In this document: positions 15,571-23,309 of the stretch, piece after piece
Layout: the number at the start of each line of letters is the position of its first letter
Numbering within the stretch: the stretch's first letter is position 1
Assembly (NCBI GenBank): GCA_947446025.1
Contig: CANFEY010000012.1
Span: 1-64,000 of the forward strand
DNA: 64,000 nt
Direction: 5' to 3'
Source: Bryobacterales bacterium
GTDB taxonomy: Bacteria; Acidobacteriota; Terriglobia; Bryobacterales; Bryobacteraceae
The notes under the pieces: generated by a model
What the model saw: the letters and a program-made list of their open reading frames with translations, nothing else
What the model was told of the DNA's origin: nothing
Database searches by the model: none
Position numbers and translations under genes: made by a program

Positions 15571-18038
15571 CGCTTCTTCTTTTCTTCCTGCATGCGCCGT
15601 AGCTTCTCAATCGCTGCTACGATCTCAACCTCGTGCGGAATCCCCTCATCAGGCACCTGCTCCGCCGCTTCGGCCCGGGCCAAAACCTGATTGCCCGCCT
15701 CCTCCAGCCCCAGCGCGAAACAAGCGCGAGCCGAAAAGCGATTGTTGGACGACCTCGCCAGCGCCTCCTTGGCCTCCTTCTCCCGCCCCAACTCGGCCAG
15801 CGCCAACGCCCGCAACGAGTAAGGCAGCGCCGCCCGTTCCCCGGTGCGCTGCACAATCTCGATAGCGGCATCCGCGAAGCGCAGAGCCTCGGTCCAGTTG
15901 CCACGCTCGCCCTCGTAGCGTGACCGCAGCACGTGCAAGTCCTTCTGCGCAGAAGGCTGCGTAACCGTCACATCCAACCACTCCCCCGTGGTCTCAAACA
16001 CAATCGAGGCTTCCAGCACAGTCGACCCGCGCGACTTCGCCAGATGCTCCCGAGCCTCCTCATACCGGCCCCGCTCAGCCGCCACATGCGCCAGTGACAA
16101 GTAGGCAGCCGCGGCGCCGTCGGCGTTCGACGTCAGTTCGCACAGCTCCAAACACAGACGAGCGCCCCGCTCCTGCATCGCATGACTGCCCCCCAACGAC
16201 ACGTTGCGAATTTCAATCGCCAGATTCGCCCAGTCGCTCTCCGCCAAATCCAGCGCAATCGACTGCGCCTCCAACGCGCGGGCTTCTTCCACCTCGCCCA
16301 ATTGCTGCAGCGCAATCGTCAGCGCGCCCTGCACGTAGCTCGCGGGCTTGGGACCCAACACCTTCCATGGCTCATCGCCTGCTGTCTTCAGAAGCTCGCG
16401 CAGCAGCTCGCACACCACGCGGTACGCGCCAATCGAATAGTGCAGCGCATTCGCCAGCTCACCGAAGTAGTGCGACGCGGCTTCCTTCAGCAACCCCGCG
16501 CCCAGCAGCAGCCGGAAGACCTCGATGCTGTTCTTCAAATGGTCCAGTTCGGTGGCGCGTTTCAGATCCTCTGGAGGCATGGCCGCGAAGTGATCGCGCA
16601 GCGCTTTGTAGGTGCCCGCTTTGTCGGTGCTCTCCAGTTGATCGAACGCAACTCCACGAACCGCCGGATGCAGATCGTAGGTGTTGGCGTGCCGGTCCCA
16701 TTGCAGCAGCTCCCAGTCTTCCAGCGTCTTTAACGCCGCGTGCAACTCCACGGCCGACGCGAACGGGCTGATGACGCGGATGGTTTCGTACGAAGCCGTG
16801 TCGCGCAGCACCGCGATGCGGCTCAACAACTGCCGCTGCTTCGGATCCAGCCGCGCCAGCGCGAATTCCAGAATCTGCGAATGATTCGTGACCCCGCGCA
16901 GGGCCCCGCCCGCGTCCGGATCTTCAATCCAGTGGTCAAAGAACCCCGGCTCGCGGGTGTAGTCGTTCACCATGCCGCAAACGACCCTCAGCACCAGCGC
17001 ATGACAGCCGAACTGCTCCGCGAAATCCTGGATCATGCGGCTCGACCCTTTGATCCCCGCCGCGCGCACCAACGACTCCGCATCGCGCGGCGTCAACCCC
17101 GGCAGCACGTAATGCCGCGAGCAGTCTTCGAGCGCCTTCGGCATCAGCCGCGACGTCACCAGAATCTTAGACGGCGCGCAATCCACCAGCGCGCGCATCA
17201 AATCCCCGTCCTGCGGATTCGTGGATTCCCGCAAGTCCTCGCGCACGCGGTCATCGCGAATCTGCGCCTTGTCCAAGTGGTGATAGGCGGCGAGCAACCG
17301 CTCAAACCCGTCCAGCACGATCAGGTAAGGCTGCTTCTGCAGCGCCGCGACCAGCTGCCGCACAGCATCCCAATCGTCCATGTGCCGGTACTCTTCCACG
17401 TCCGCGTCGTTGACGTAAGCAAGCGCATGCCGCACGAACCCGCGTAGCGAGCTCCCACGTTCGTAGAAACTCCACCACACGCGCCCCGCCAACCCCGGAA
17501 TCTGAGCCTCCGCGTGCCGCTCCAACCACTCCCACACCAGCGCGCTTTTCCCGATGCCGCCGATGGCCTCGTACACCATCGCCGCCTCGCCCGACGCGGC
17601 CCATTGATCGAGCTCGTGCAGCTCCTGCCAGCGCCCGATGAACGTGTACGTGAGTAGGTAAGGCGGATTCGCATAGAGCCCCGGCGGCTTGGGGATGGCG
17701 CGCACGTCTTCGTCCGGAGCCGCCCCCGCCATCCGAGCCTGCAGCGCTTCGACAACCTGCGCCTCAAGGTCCGCCGTAGCCGCAAACGCAAGCACCGGAA
17801 TCCCCTGCCCGCCGGCGCGCGCGAGTTCCTGCAGGGAAAGGTCATCGGCGGGCTCGAGCAACAAGTACACATCCGAGTTGTCCACCAGCTCCAACGCCCG
17901 CTCCACCACCTGGGAGTGCGCGAGGTCTGATGGCTCCCGCGAGTCGGCGATGCAGCCAATGCGCACAACGGCGTCGCGCACCCGTTCCCGATGCTCGGGC
18001 GATTGGAAGAAACTGCTGCTGAGAAGGACGCGAATCAA
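15555..18038 (-). CDS. DUF4062-STAND (NB-ARC-like) NTPase with TPR-like repeats
   Basis: Three parts are visible. Residues 1-100 match the DUF4062 pattern (VLLSSSFF...RERVRDAVVRIG...SDVYLLL), a TIR-like fold. Residues 130-420 are a STAND/NB-ARC ATPase with Walker A IGGIGKSA at 159-166, Walker B LIVLD at 239-243 and sensor LVTSR. From about 480 on there are helical TPR-like repeats. Bacterial STAND proteins of this plan act as signal-sensing switches and several are antiphage effectors (Avs, bNACHT). No enzymatic effector domain other than DUF4062 is seen. TTG is the start, with GATAAT 6 nt upstream. It is divergent from the Phd-ParE-HEPN genes across 63 bp. Confidence 0.8.
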   Translation of the reverse strand: MIRVLLSSSFFQSPEHRERVRDAVVRIGCIADSREPSDLAHSQVVERALELVDNSDVYLLLEPADDLSLQELARAGGQGIPVLAFAATADLEAQVVEALQARMAGAAPDEDVRAIPKPPGLYANPPYLLTYTFIGRWQELHELDQWAASGEAAMVYEAIGGIGKSALVWEWLERHAEAQIPGLAGRVWWSFYERGSSLRGFVRHALAYVNDADVEEYRHMDDWDAVRQLVAALQKQPYLIVLDGFERLLAAYHHLDKAQIRDDRVREDLRESTNPQDGDLMRALVDCAPSKILVTSRLMPKALEDCSRHYVLPGLTPRDAESLVRAAGIKGSSRMIQDFAEQFGCHALVLRVVCGMVNDYTREPGFFDHWIEDPDAGGALRGVTNHSQILEFALARLDPKQRQLLSRIAVLRDTASYETIRVISPFASAVELHAALKTLEDWELLQWDRHANTYDLHPAVRGVAFDQLESTDKAGTYKALRDHFAAMPPEDLKRATELDHLKNSIEVFRLLLGAGLLKEAASHYFGELANALHYSIGAYRVVCELLRELLKTAGDEPWKVLGPKPASYVQGALTIALQQLGEVEEARALEAQSIALDLAESDWANLAIEIRNVSLGGSHAMQERGARLCLELCELTSNADGAAAAYLSLAHVAAERGRYEEAREHLAKSRGSTVLEASIVFETTGEWLDVTVTQPSAQKDLHVLRSRYEGERGNWTEALRFADAAIEIVQRTGERAALPYSLRALALAELGREKEAKEALARSSNNRFSARACFALGLEEAGNQVLARAEAAEQVPDEGIPHEVEIVAAIEKLRRMQEEKKKRYLIS

Positions 18039-18044
18039 TTTCCC

Positions 18045-18050
18045 ATTATC
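18045..18050 (-). promoter_or_regulatory. Candidate -10 box GATAAT of the STAND gene
   Basis: GATAAT lies 6 nt before the TTG start and supports that start. It is in the 63-bp divergent gap shared with the antitoxin operon. Confidence 0.4.
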
Positions 18051-18079
18051 GCGTGAAGCTCCTTGTAATGAGGCAGCAT

Positions 18080-18087
18080 CTAATTAG
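18080..18087. promoter_or_regulatory. Palindrome CTAATTAG in the STAND/phd divergent gap
   Basis: A perfect 8-bp palindrome 14 nt before the phd start. Phd-type antitoxins bind short palindromes in their own promoters, so this is a candidate operator that might also affect the divergent STAND gene. Confidence 0.3.
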
Positions 18088-18101
18088 CAGGGAATTCACA
18101 A

Positions 18102-18377
18102 ATGCTTGACTTAGGAGAAATTCGCTCCGTCACAAAGTTTCAACGGAACACGAAGATGTACCTGGGCCACATCAAGAAATCCAGGAAACCTCTGGTCCTG
18201 ACCGTCAACGGTCGGGCAGAAGCGGTTGTGCAGAGCGCCGCAAGCTACCAGGCCATTCTTGATCGGCTAGAAGAGGCCGAGACCCTGGCCGCCGTCCGAA
18301 CGGGCATTCAGCAAGTCCGCGCAGGGCGAGGAATACCCATCGACAAAGTGGAGCGGCAACTCCGCAAGAAGCATTGA
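18102..18377 (+). CDS. Phd/YefM-type antitoxin
   Basis: This 91-residue protein shows the Phd fold: an N-terminal beta-rich part (SVTKFQRNTKMYLGHIKKSRKPLVLTVNGRAEAVVQSAASYQAI) with the family's 'pl.iT.nGr..aVl.s...Y' pattern, then a long charged helix that would wrap the toxin. The cognate toxin frame follows at once but is broken, so this antitoxin now stands without an obvious functional partner. It may still regulate the operon, including the HEPN gene, or cross-neutralise another toxin. Confidence 0.85.
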   Translation: MLDLGEIRSVTKFQRNTKMYLGHIKKSRKPLVLTVNGRAEAVVQSAASYQAILDRLEEAETLAAVRTGIQQVRAGRGIPIDKVERQLRKKH

Positions 18378-18726
18378 TTTTCGAGTTGAACTCGCGCCCG
18401 CCGCGGCAGATGACTTAGATCAAATCGCAGGTTACATTCGCGAGCGCGGCGGCCAGGAGAGTTCCGAGCAATGGTTCAACGGCATCATGACGGAGATCCG
18501 TACACTGCGGTCCTCGCCGGGCCGTTGCTTGGTCGCATCCCTCTCGACCGACGTAGGCGCCGAAGTTCGAGTGCTCCTGTTCGGAAGGAGGCACCGCCAA
18601 TACAAGGTGTAGTTTATTGTCGACGGAGAAATCCGTACCGTGTCCATCGTGCACATACGACACTGGGCACGCAGGGCAGTATCGGCTAGCGAACTCGCCG
18701 AGAGACTGAAGGGGATCCATGACTGA
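18373..18726 (+). pseudogene. RelE/ParE-type toxin with internal TAG and no canonical start
   Basis: Reading this frame gives DFRVELAPAAADDLDQIAGY, then IRTLRSSPGRCL, VRVLLFGRRHRQYKV, stop (TAG), FIVDGEIRTVSIVHIRHWAR. This is a full ParE/RelE toxin with the stop replacing the aromatic residue in the usual 'Y.v.F.i..d.v.il.i.H..R' strand. There is also no ATG, GTG or TTG in the open frame; only ATT could start it, overlapping the antitoxin stop. The ORF track misses it because of both defects. The frame beyond the stop still runs to overlap the HEPN start by 8 nt, so the ancestral operon was phd-parE-hepn. Confidence 0.8.
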
Positions 18727-19351
18727 GGCGGACTGGTTTGTCGACTTCGAACAGATGCGGCATCAAGTCGAACAAGTTATCCAGATCTTCCATATGGAAC
18801 GCACTCTCAATGAGATAGCGCGAAGCAGCCCGGAGACATGGCACGCCATTAATAGGTGTGGTGCATTCTGGGGCACTCATCGGAACTGCTTAGACACCAC
18901 TCTCTTTATCGTAATGGGGCGCCTTTTCGACAAGTCTGGAGGGGCCACCTCACTTCGCAGCTTTCTTAAGGCCACGGCGGAACACCCTGGTTTCTTTACC
19001 AAGTCCGCTCTGCGAACTCGAAAGATCGGGCAAGGCGTTTTACACAAGTGGTTGGACGGGTGCGTGGAGGGTGCCTGGGTGTACGCTCCCCTCCGCAATA
19101 GAGTGTACGCGCACATCCAGGAGAAGGACCGGAATCGGATCGACGAGCTTTATTCGCAGACCCGATACGATGAAGTAGAGGGGATGTTGCGTTTTTTGAA
19201 AGGCGTCATTGACGACCTGTGGGAGCTCTACGTCAACGGTCACGAATTTGGCACGCTCGGATCAAGCTACGAAAGTTTTGTCAACCGAGTGCAAACCGAA
19301 GCGCGCCTCGTGATGGAGCAGATAACCCGTGCCGAGGCGACTGCGTCCTAA
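18719..19351 (+). CDS. HEPN-domain protein, AbiU2-like
   Basis: This 210-residue, largely helical protein has the HEPN-style pattern FWGTHRNCLDTTLFIVMGRLFDK (about 50-72) and LRNRVYAH at 125-132. The Arg/Asn...His (R-N-x4-H) motif is the catalytic signature of HEPN ribonucleases. Overall layout resembles the AbiU2-like HEPN group, some of which act in abortive infection. Its start overlaps the broken toxin's frame. No MNT-type partner is adjacent. The nuclease role is inferred from the motif only, and the codon use looks less GC-biased than neighbours, hinting at transfer. Confidence 0.6.
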   Translation: MTEADWFVDFEQMRHQVEQVIQIFHMERTLNEIARSSPETWHAINRCGAFWGTHRNCLDTTLFIVMGRLFDKSGGATSLRSFLKATAEHPGFFTKSALRTRKIGQGVLHKWLDGCVEGAWVYAPLRNRVYAHIQEKDRNRIDELYSQTRYDEVEGMLRFLKGVIDDLWELYVNGHEFGTLGSSYESFVNRVQTEARLVMEQITRAEATAS

Positions 19352-19659
19352 ACCGCAGTTTCCGAGAGCAGCATCCAGATCATCACGCACAACCCGCTGG
19401 CCGCGAGGAATGCGATGAACTTGGCGAACGCGGGGCCCATGAACTCGAAGCGGAGCAGCAGCACGAAGGCTAGGCCTCCGTGCAGCGCCGCGGGGTTTAC
19501 GGGGCGGTCGAACATGCTGGTGAACGGCACGGCGAAGATGTAGAACAGCAGCGGCACGTTGGAATCGTAGCGCTTGCCGAAGAGCTTGAAGATGCCGATG
19601 ATGGCGAGCGAACTCACCAGCACGGCGACCATGTTCGTGGGAGTGGCGCGGAAAAACAT
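19348..19659 (-). CDS. Small four-helix membrane protein, unknown
   Basis: About 103 residues with three to four hydrophobic helices (MVAVLVSSLAIIGIFKLFG, VPLLFYIFAVPFTSMF, GGLAFVLLLRFEFMG, FIAFLAASGLCVMIWMLL). I do not recognise a family. The track starts at a GTG two codons upstream. The ATG giving MFFRATPTN has TAGATT 8 nt upstream and is preferred. It lies just downstream of the porin-cytochrome genes on the same strand but 39 bp from the porin stop, and overlaps the HEPN stop by 4 bp. Confidence 0.6.
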   Translation of the reverse strand: MFFRATPTNMVAVLVSSLAIIGIFKLFGKRYDSNVPLLFYIFAVPFTSMFDRPVNPAALHGGLAFVLLLRFEFMGPAFAKFIAFLAASGLCVMIWMLLSETAV

Positions 19660-19667
19660 ATCCACTG

Positions 19668-19673
19668 AATCTA
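19668..19673 (-). promoter_or_regulatory. Candidate -10 box TAGATT
   Basis: TAGATT lies 8 nt before the preferred ATG of the small membrane protein gene, consistent with a leaderless transcript. Confidence 0.4.
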
Positions 19674-19703
19674 TCGGCGGAGGCTCGGGCGGGGTTTAGG
19701 GGG

Positions 19704-21692
19704 TTAAAACGCCCAGGTAACCGAGGTGTACCCCGTATGCGCCCGGAAGCCTTGCGCCGAGGAGAACTGCTCGCCGTAGCCGTAATTCTGGTAGCCGGCA
19801 TTCCACCGGAGCTTGTCGTTAATCCGTACCGAAAGTTTCCCCTGCGGCGAGGTGAACCGCAGCGGGAACGTCTGCACCGATTGGAACGCGGCCAACGACG
19901 TGTACCCGGCGTTGCCCAACACCGTTGCCCGCCCGTCGCCGGTATCCTGAATGTGGCTCAACCCCAGTGACACATCCACCCGGCCGCGCACCGTGAAATG
20001 GGCCGAGAGGTTCGCCGTGTGGAGGTTGCTCACGTAGTAGGACCGGTCATTCGTCACCGACACCGTCGCAGTCCCCACGCGCGAGAAGTAGCTCAGCGAG
20101 CCCAGCGTATCCAAGTGCAGCTTGGCGTACGAGGCGTCGATGAAGAAGGTCCGCGAAATGGTCCACGTGCCGTCCGCCCCATACTGCCGGTTGCGTGACG
20201 CGAAGCTGTACAGCGACCCCGAGTTCACGTTGTAATCCGTTCGCACATAGCCGGCAAACCGGAAGTCCCCGCGCCGGTACTCCGCCCGCCCGCGGAACGC
20301 CTGGAAATTCTTCCCGCTCACCGGATAAAACGGCTGATCCGCGCGCCCGATCTCCCCATCGAAATTCATCGTCAGCGACTTCGTGGGCCGCAACCGCACG
20401 CCCAGGATGCCGGTGTTCAGCCCGTTTTCCTGCTCCGACATGGGCTGCACCCCCACCGCGTTGAAGCCCTCGATCGACCGCACCCGCCGCGTCGAATACT
20501 GATACCCCAGCCGCACGCCGAGCCAGGTCAAAGGCCGGTAATCCGCGTCCGTCGAATTCGCAATCGTCCGAATCCCCAAAAACTCAAACGGCACAAACGG
20601 CCGGATGGGCGATCCGTTGGTTAACTGCGTGAACACCGAGCTCCCCGACATCCGAATATGCGACAGCGCCGTCTGATTCGTAATCGTCAGCTTCGTGGAA
20701 GGAAACACGCTGAAGTTGAAGCTCCCCGTGGCCGCCGGACGCTGCGCATTCCCCGCCGTGAACACTTGCTGCGTCACGTTGTTGCCGAACCGGTCGGTCC
20801 CGAACCCTGTGCCATCCTGAATGAACGCCCGCTGGCCCTTCACATAAGTGAACCGCCCATTCACTGCCCACCACCGCGATTCCTGCATCAGCACCACGCG
20901 CCAATAGGGACTGGTCCCATGATACGGCTCGGTGCGCTGGAACGAAGTCAGCGTGCTGTTGTCATTGACGTTGTAGCCCGCCGACGGCGCAGGCAGCCGG
21001 ATCGAGTTGTCTTCCTTGAAGTCCACCCACCCGTGCATCACGTTCAACCGCCACCCCGCGTACCCGGCCTCAAACCCCGCCCGATACTCCCGCTGCTGGC
21101 GCCGCACGTTCGCGAACAGGGCAAACTGATCAGCCCGCCCATCAAACAACTGCGCCGACGTGATCGCCGGACCGGTCTGCTTGTTCTGCGAATACCCCAG
21201 GAAAAACTTCAGCGAGCTTTGCGGGAACAGCGTCAAGTCGTGGTCCTGATAATTGCGCACCGTGTCCGCGAAGTGCTGGCCATGGTCCGACCGCAGCCCT
21301 GGATTGTAGTACGCATTCGAGCGCCAGCTCAAATCGTAGCGATACAGCCGGTTCTTCTCGACGCGCAACGACGCATTCTGGTACGGATCATTCCCCAGCC
21401 CCTGTGTGTTCAGCTGGATCTGATCGAACGCGCTCCCGTGCCCTTCCACCGACTGCACCGACAGCGAACTGCTCAGCAGCCGCAACCCGTTCCCGTAATT
21501 CACCGTCGCGCGATACGTACCCTGGTCGCCGCCCACGCTGCGGAAGCGAGCCCCCAACTCAAACGACTGCCGCACGTTGTAGCCGGAGTGGTTTTCGCCG
21601 CGCGTAATCCCGACCGGTTCCCCCGTGGGAGCCACCGTCGGCTGCGCCGATGCGGCGGCGGCCAGCAACGCAACTATGGCAAGCCGTCTCAT
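19704..21692 (-). CDS. MtrB/PioB-like outer-membrane beta-barrel porin
   Basis: This 662-residue secreted protein (signal RRLAIVALLAAAASAQ) is made of alternating amphipathic strands, rich in Tyr, Asn and Arg, and ends in an aromatic residue (SVTWAF), as BAM substrates do. Size and its 4-nt overlap with the decaheme cytochrome gene match the MtrAB/PioAB arrangement. There the barrel sheathes the cytochrome and lets electrons cross the outer membrane. The CxxC seen near the N-terminus of Shewanella MtrB is absent. The track extends it 100 codons into the cytochrome gene, which is spurious. Alternative: a different large porin; the neighbour makes the conduit reading likely. Confidence 0.75.
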   Translation of the reverse strand: MRRLAIVALLAAAASAQPTVAPTGEPVGITRGENHSGYNVRQSFELGARFRSVGGDQGTYRATVNYGNGLRLLSSSLSVQSVEGHGSAFDQIQLNTQGLGNDPYQNASLRVEKNRLYRYDLSWRSNAYYNPGLRSDHGQHFADTVRNYQDHDLTLFPQSSLKFFLGYSQNKQTGPAITSAQLFDGRADQFALFANVRRQQREYRAGFEAGYAGWRLNVMHGWVDFKEDNSIRLPAPSAGYNVNDNSTLTSFQRTEPYHGTSPYWRVVLMQESRWWAVNGRFTYVKGQRAFIQDGTGFGTDRFGNNVTQQVFTAGNAQRPAATGSFNFSVFPSTKLTITNQTALSHIRMSGSSVFTQLTNGSPIRPFVPFEFLGIRTIANSTDADYRPLTWLGVRLGYQYSTRRVRSIEGFNAVGVQPMSEQENGLNTGILGVRLRPTKSLTMNFDGEIGRADQPFYPVSGKNFQAFRGRAEYRRGDFRFAGYVRTDYNVNSGSLYSFASRNRQYGADGTWTISRTFFIDASYAKLHLDTLGSLSYFSRVGTATVSVTNDRSYYVSNLHTANLSAHFTVRGRVDVSLGLSHIQDTGDGRATVLGNAGYTSLAAFQSVQTFPLRFTSPQGKLSVRINDKLRWNAGYQNYGYGEQFSSAQGFRAHTGYTSVTWAF

Positions 21693-22615
21693 CTGAAGAA
21701 GAACGAATCCGCATTCGACCCGTGAATGCGCACGTGGCACGAGGTGCAGTTCTGGAACCGGGGATCCGCCATATTGTGGAACGTGGAATTCCTGGGAATC
21801 CCGTTCGCCTGCCGCCCGAAGTTCCCCGAACCCGTGTGGCACTCCAGGCAAACCGTGTACACCACCGGGCGCTTCAGCAGCCGGGGATTGGTCGACCCAT
21901 GCGCGCTGTGGCAGGTCTCGCAGCCTTCCACCCGGACCGCCGCGTGCTCGAATACAAACGGTCCGCGCTTGTCGATGTGGCACTTCATGCACGGCTGCTC
22001 ATTGCCCACGCCCTGCTCCACCATTCGCGGCCGGGCCCCCATATTCCACGTCGCGGCGAACGACCCGTGTGGATTGTGGCAATCGGTACACTGCACGGAG
22101 CCTTCGTTTACCCGGTGCTTAAACGGCATCGAAAACTGAGCCCGCACCGTCGTATGGCAGCCGTAGCAGAGGTCGCGCTGCTGCTCGGTTTTGAGCAGAT
22201 TCTTGGGCGCGGGCGACCGGTGGATGGAGTGGCAATTCGTACACACCACGTCATCCAGCGTATGTTCACTGCGCCGGATGTTGGCCCGCGAAATCGACTG
22301 CGCATGGCACCCGAGGCACGTGTCGGCCACCTGTGTGGGCGACAGCTTTGAAAACGCCCGAGGGATGGTATCCTTGCCCCCGCCTGCTCCCACGTGTCCC
22401 GACGCCGGACCGTGGCAGCTTTCGCAGCCCGTCTTTTCAGGAGCCTGATTACCCGCCGCGATGCTCTTATAGTGGGGATTGCGGAAAAACGTGGAGTAGA
22501 GGTCGATGTGGCAGGTCCGGCACGCGTTGCTGCCCACGTAGTCCTGCGCAGCCGCCGGCAGCGCGCACAAACCAATCAGCAGGGCTAACGGAGCCCACGC
22601 ATTGCAACCTGACAT
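21689..22615 (-). CDS. Periplasmic decaheme c-type cytochrome, MtrA/DmsE-like
   Basis: After a signal peptide (LALLIGLCALPAAAQ) this 308-residue protein has exactly ten CxxCH haem sites: CRTCH, CESCH, CLGCH, CTNCH, CYGCH, CTDCH, CMKCH, CETCH, CLECH and CTSCH. The order, the spacing and the length fit MtrA, PioA and DmsE. Such proteins form an electron wire through an MtrB-type barrel. No extracellular MtrC-like cytochrome and no inner-membrane CymA are in the window, so the source and sink of electrons are open. The ATG has TATATT 6 nt upstream and is preferred over the TTG in the track. Confidence 0.92.
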   Translation of the reverse strand: MSGCNAWAPLALLIGLCALPAAAQDYVGSNACRTCHIDLYSTFFRNPHYKSIAAGNQAPEKTGCESCHGPASGHVGAGGGKDTIPRAFSKLSPTQVADTCLGCHAQSISRANIRRSEHTLDDVVCTNCHSIHRSPAPKNLLKTEQQRDLCYGCHTTVRAQFSMPFKHRVNEGSVQCTDCHNPHGSFAATWNMGARPRMVEQGVGNEQPCMKCHIDKRGPFVFEHAAVRVEGCETCHSAHGSTNPRLLKRPVVYTVCLECHTGSGNFGRQANGIPRNSTFHNMADPRFQNCTSCHVRIHGSNADSFFFR

Positions 22616-22621
22616 CTTCCA

Positions 22622-22627
22622 AATATA
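22622..22627 (-). promoter_or_regulatory. Candidate -10 box TATATT of the decaheme-porin operon
   Basis: TATATT lies 6 nt before the cytochrome ATG, leaving no leader. The strong hairpin that follows upstream may also affect expression. Confidence 0.5.
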
Positions 22628-22644
22628 GCGCACCAAAATAGTTT

Positions 22645-22693
22645 GCCCCGGAGCGAGTCTGACCTTGTTACAGGTAAGACCCGGCTCCGGGGC
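22645..22693. repeat. Long stepped hairpin, REP-like palindromic element
   Basis: A 10-bp outer stem GCCCCGGAGC / GCTCCGGGGC encloses GTCT / AGAC and ACCT / AGGT around a TGTTAC loop, making a 49-nt stepped hairpin. There is no T-run on either side. The shape resembles REP/palindromic intergenic units. It sits between the decaheme promoter and a lytic transglycosylase remnant. Confidence 0.65.
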
Positions 22694-22993
22694 ATTGTGG
22701 AACAGAACTACTTTGTCCAGCTGATGCCTACCATTGGGACGATGTTGTGCAGCATGCTGATGCCCGCCACACAGTCCGCGCTGGACGTCGAAGATCCCTT
22801 CGACCCTGAAGAAAGCCTCATGGCCGGCGCCCGCCTGCTAAGGGAGTTGCTCACCCGCTACAACGGAAGCCTCCCACGCGCTTTAAGCGCCTACAACGCC
22901 GGTCCCAAGAAAGTAGACCGCGCAGGCGGCATCCCCGCCATCGCCGAAACCCGCCAATACGTAGCCCAAATCCTCAGCCGCCTGGGGGACTGA
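22691..22993 (+). pseudogene. Lytic transglycosylase (SLT domain) remnant
   Basis: The frame carries DPFDPEESLMAGARLLRELL, then LPRALSAYNAGPKKVDRAGG and ETRQYVAQIL, which is the C-terminal half of an SLT/MltE-type goose lysozyme domain. Upstream, VEQNYFVQLMPTIGTMLCSMLMPAT lines up in length with the usual VES(N)F...GAMGLMQLMPAT block. The catalytic Glu is kept but the GxMGLMQ loop is ruined. The N-terminus is missing; the only start is a TTG inside the hairpin repeat. I read this as a decayed fragment, possibly cut by the palindromic element. Confidence 0.7.
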
Positions 22994-23309
22994 CGGCACT
23001 CACCGGGCTCCGCTGTCTCGATCTCCCACCTCTTCAACCACATACCACTTCCCTCCACCAGCAACCCAAATCCCGAGCGCTATGCTCCAACCAAGCAGCC
23101 GGGTGTTGGTATTGCACAGTACCGGTTGGCCAAAGCCGCAGGGGCCTAGGAAACTCTGTGGCACGGTGCGTCGCGCAAAGGCGTTAGTCCGTCTTGCGCG
23201 ATGGATCACGGTGTTAGCCTCCCGGCAGGGGGGCAATGGGTGATAGCGCCGTTAACCCCTATCCGAATCAGGGCGCGCGCACTGAGAAAACAAGTAAGAT
23301 TAACGAAGG
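22994..23309. other. 316-bp gap with a hairpin, no supported gene
   Basis: The only ORF of note is a 78-codon minus-strand frame ending GIWVAGGGKWYVVEEVGDRD, which I cannot match. TCGCGCAA / TTGCGCGA forms a perfect 8-bp stem with a 15-nt loop at 23171-23201, without a T-run. The sequence is otherwise unremarkable. Confidence 0.5.

Noticed and set aside
18610-18612. TAG read as an amino acid (genetic code change)
   Set aside because: TAG ends atpB, atpE and others normally, so a window-wide recoding is not supported; local suppression is only a speculation and is listed as a finding.
23000-23236. 78-codon minus-strand ORF as a gene
   Set aside because: No recognised domain, unclear start and no coupling to neighbours; it is described in the gap entry only.
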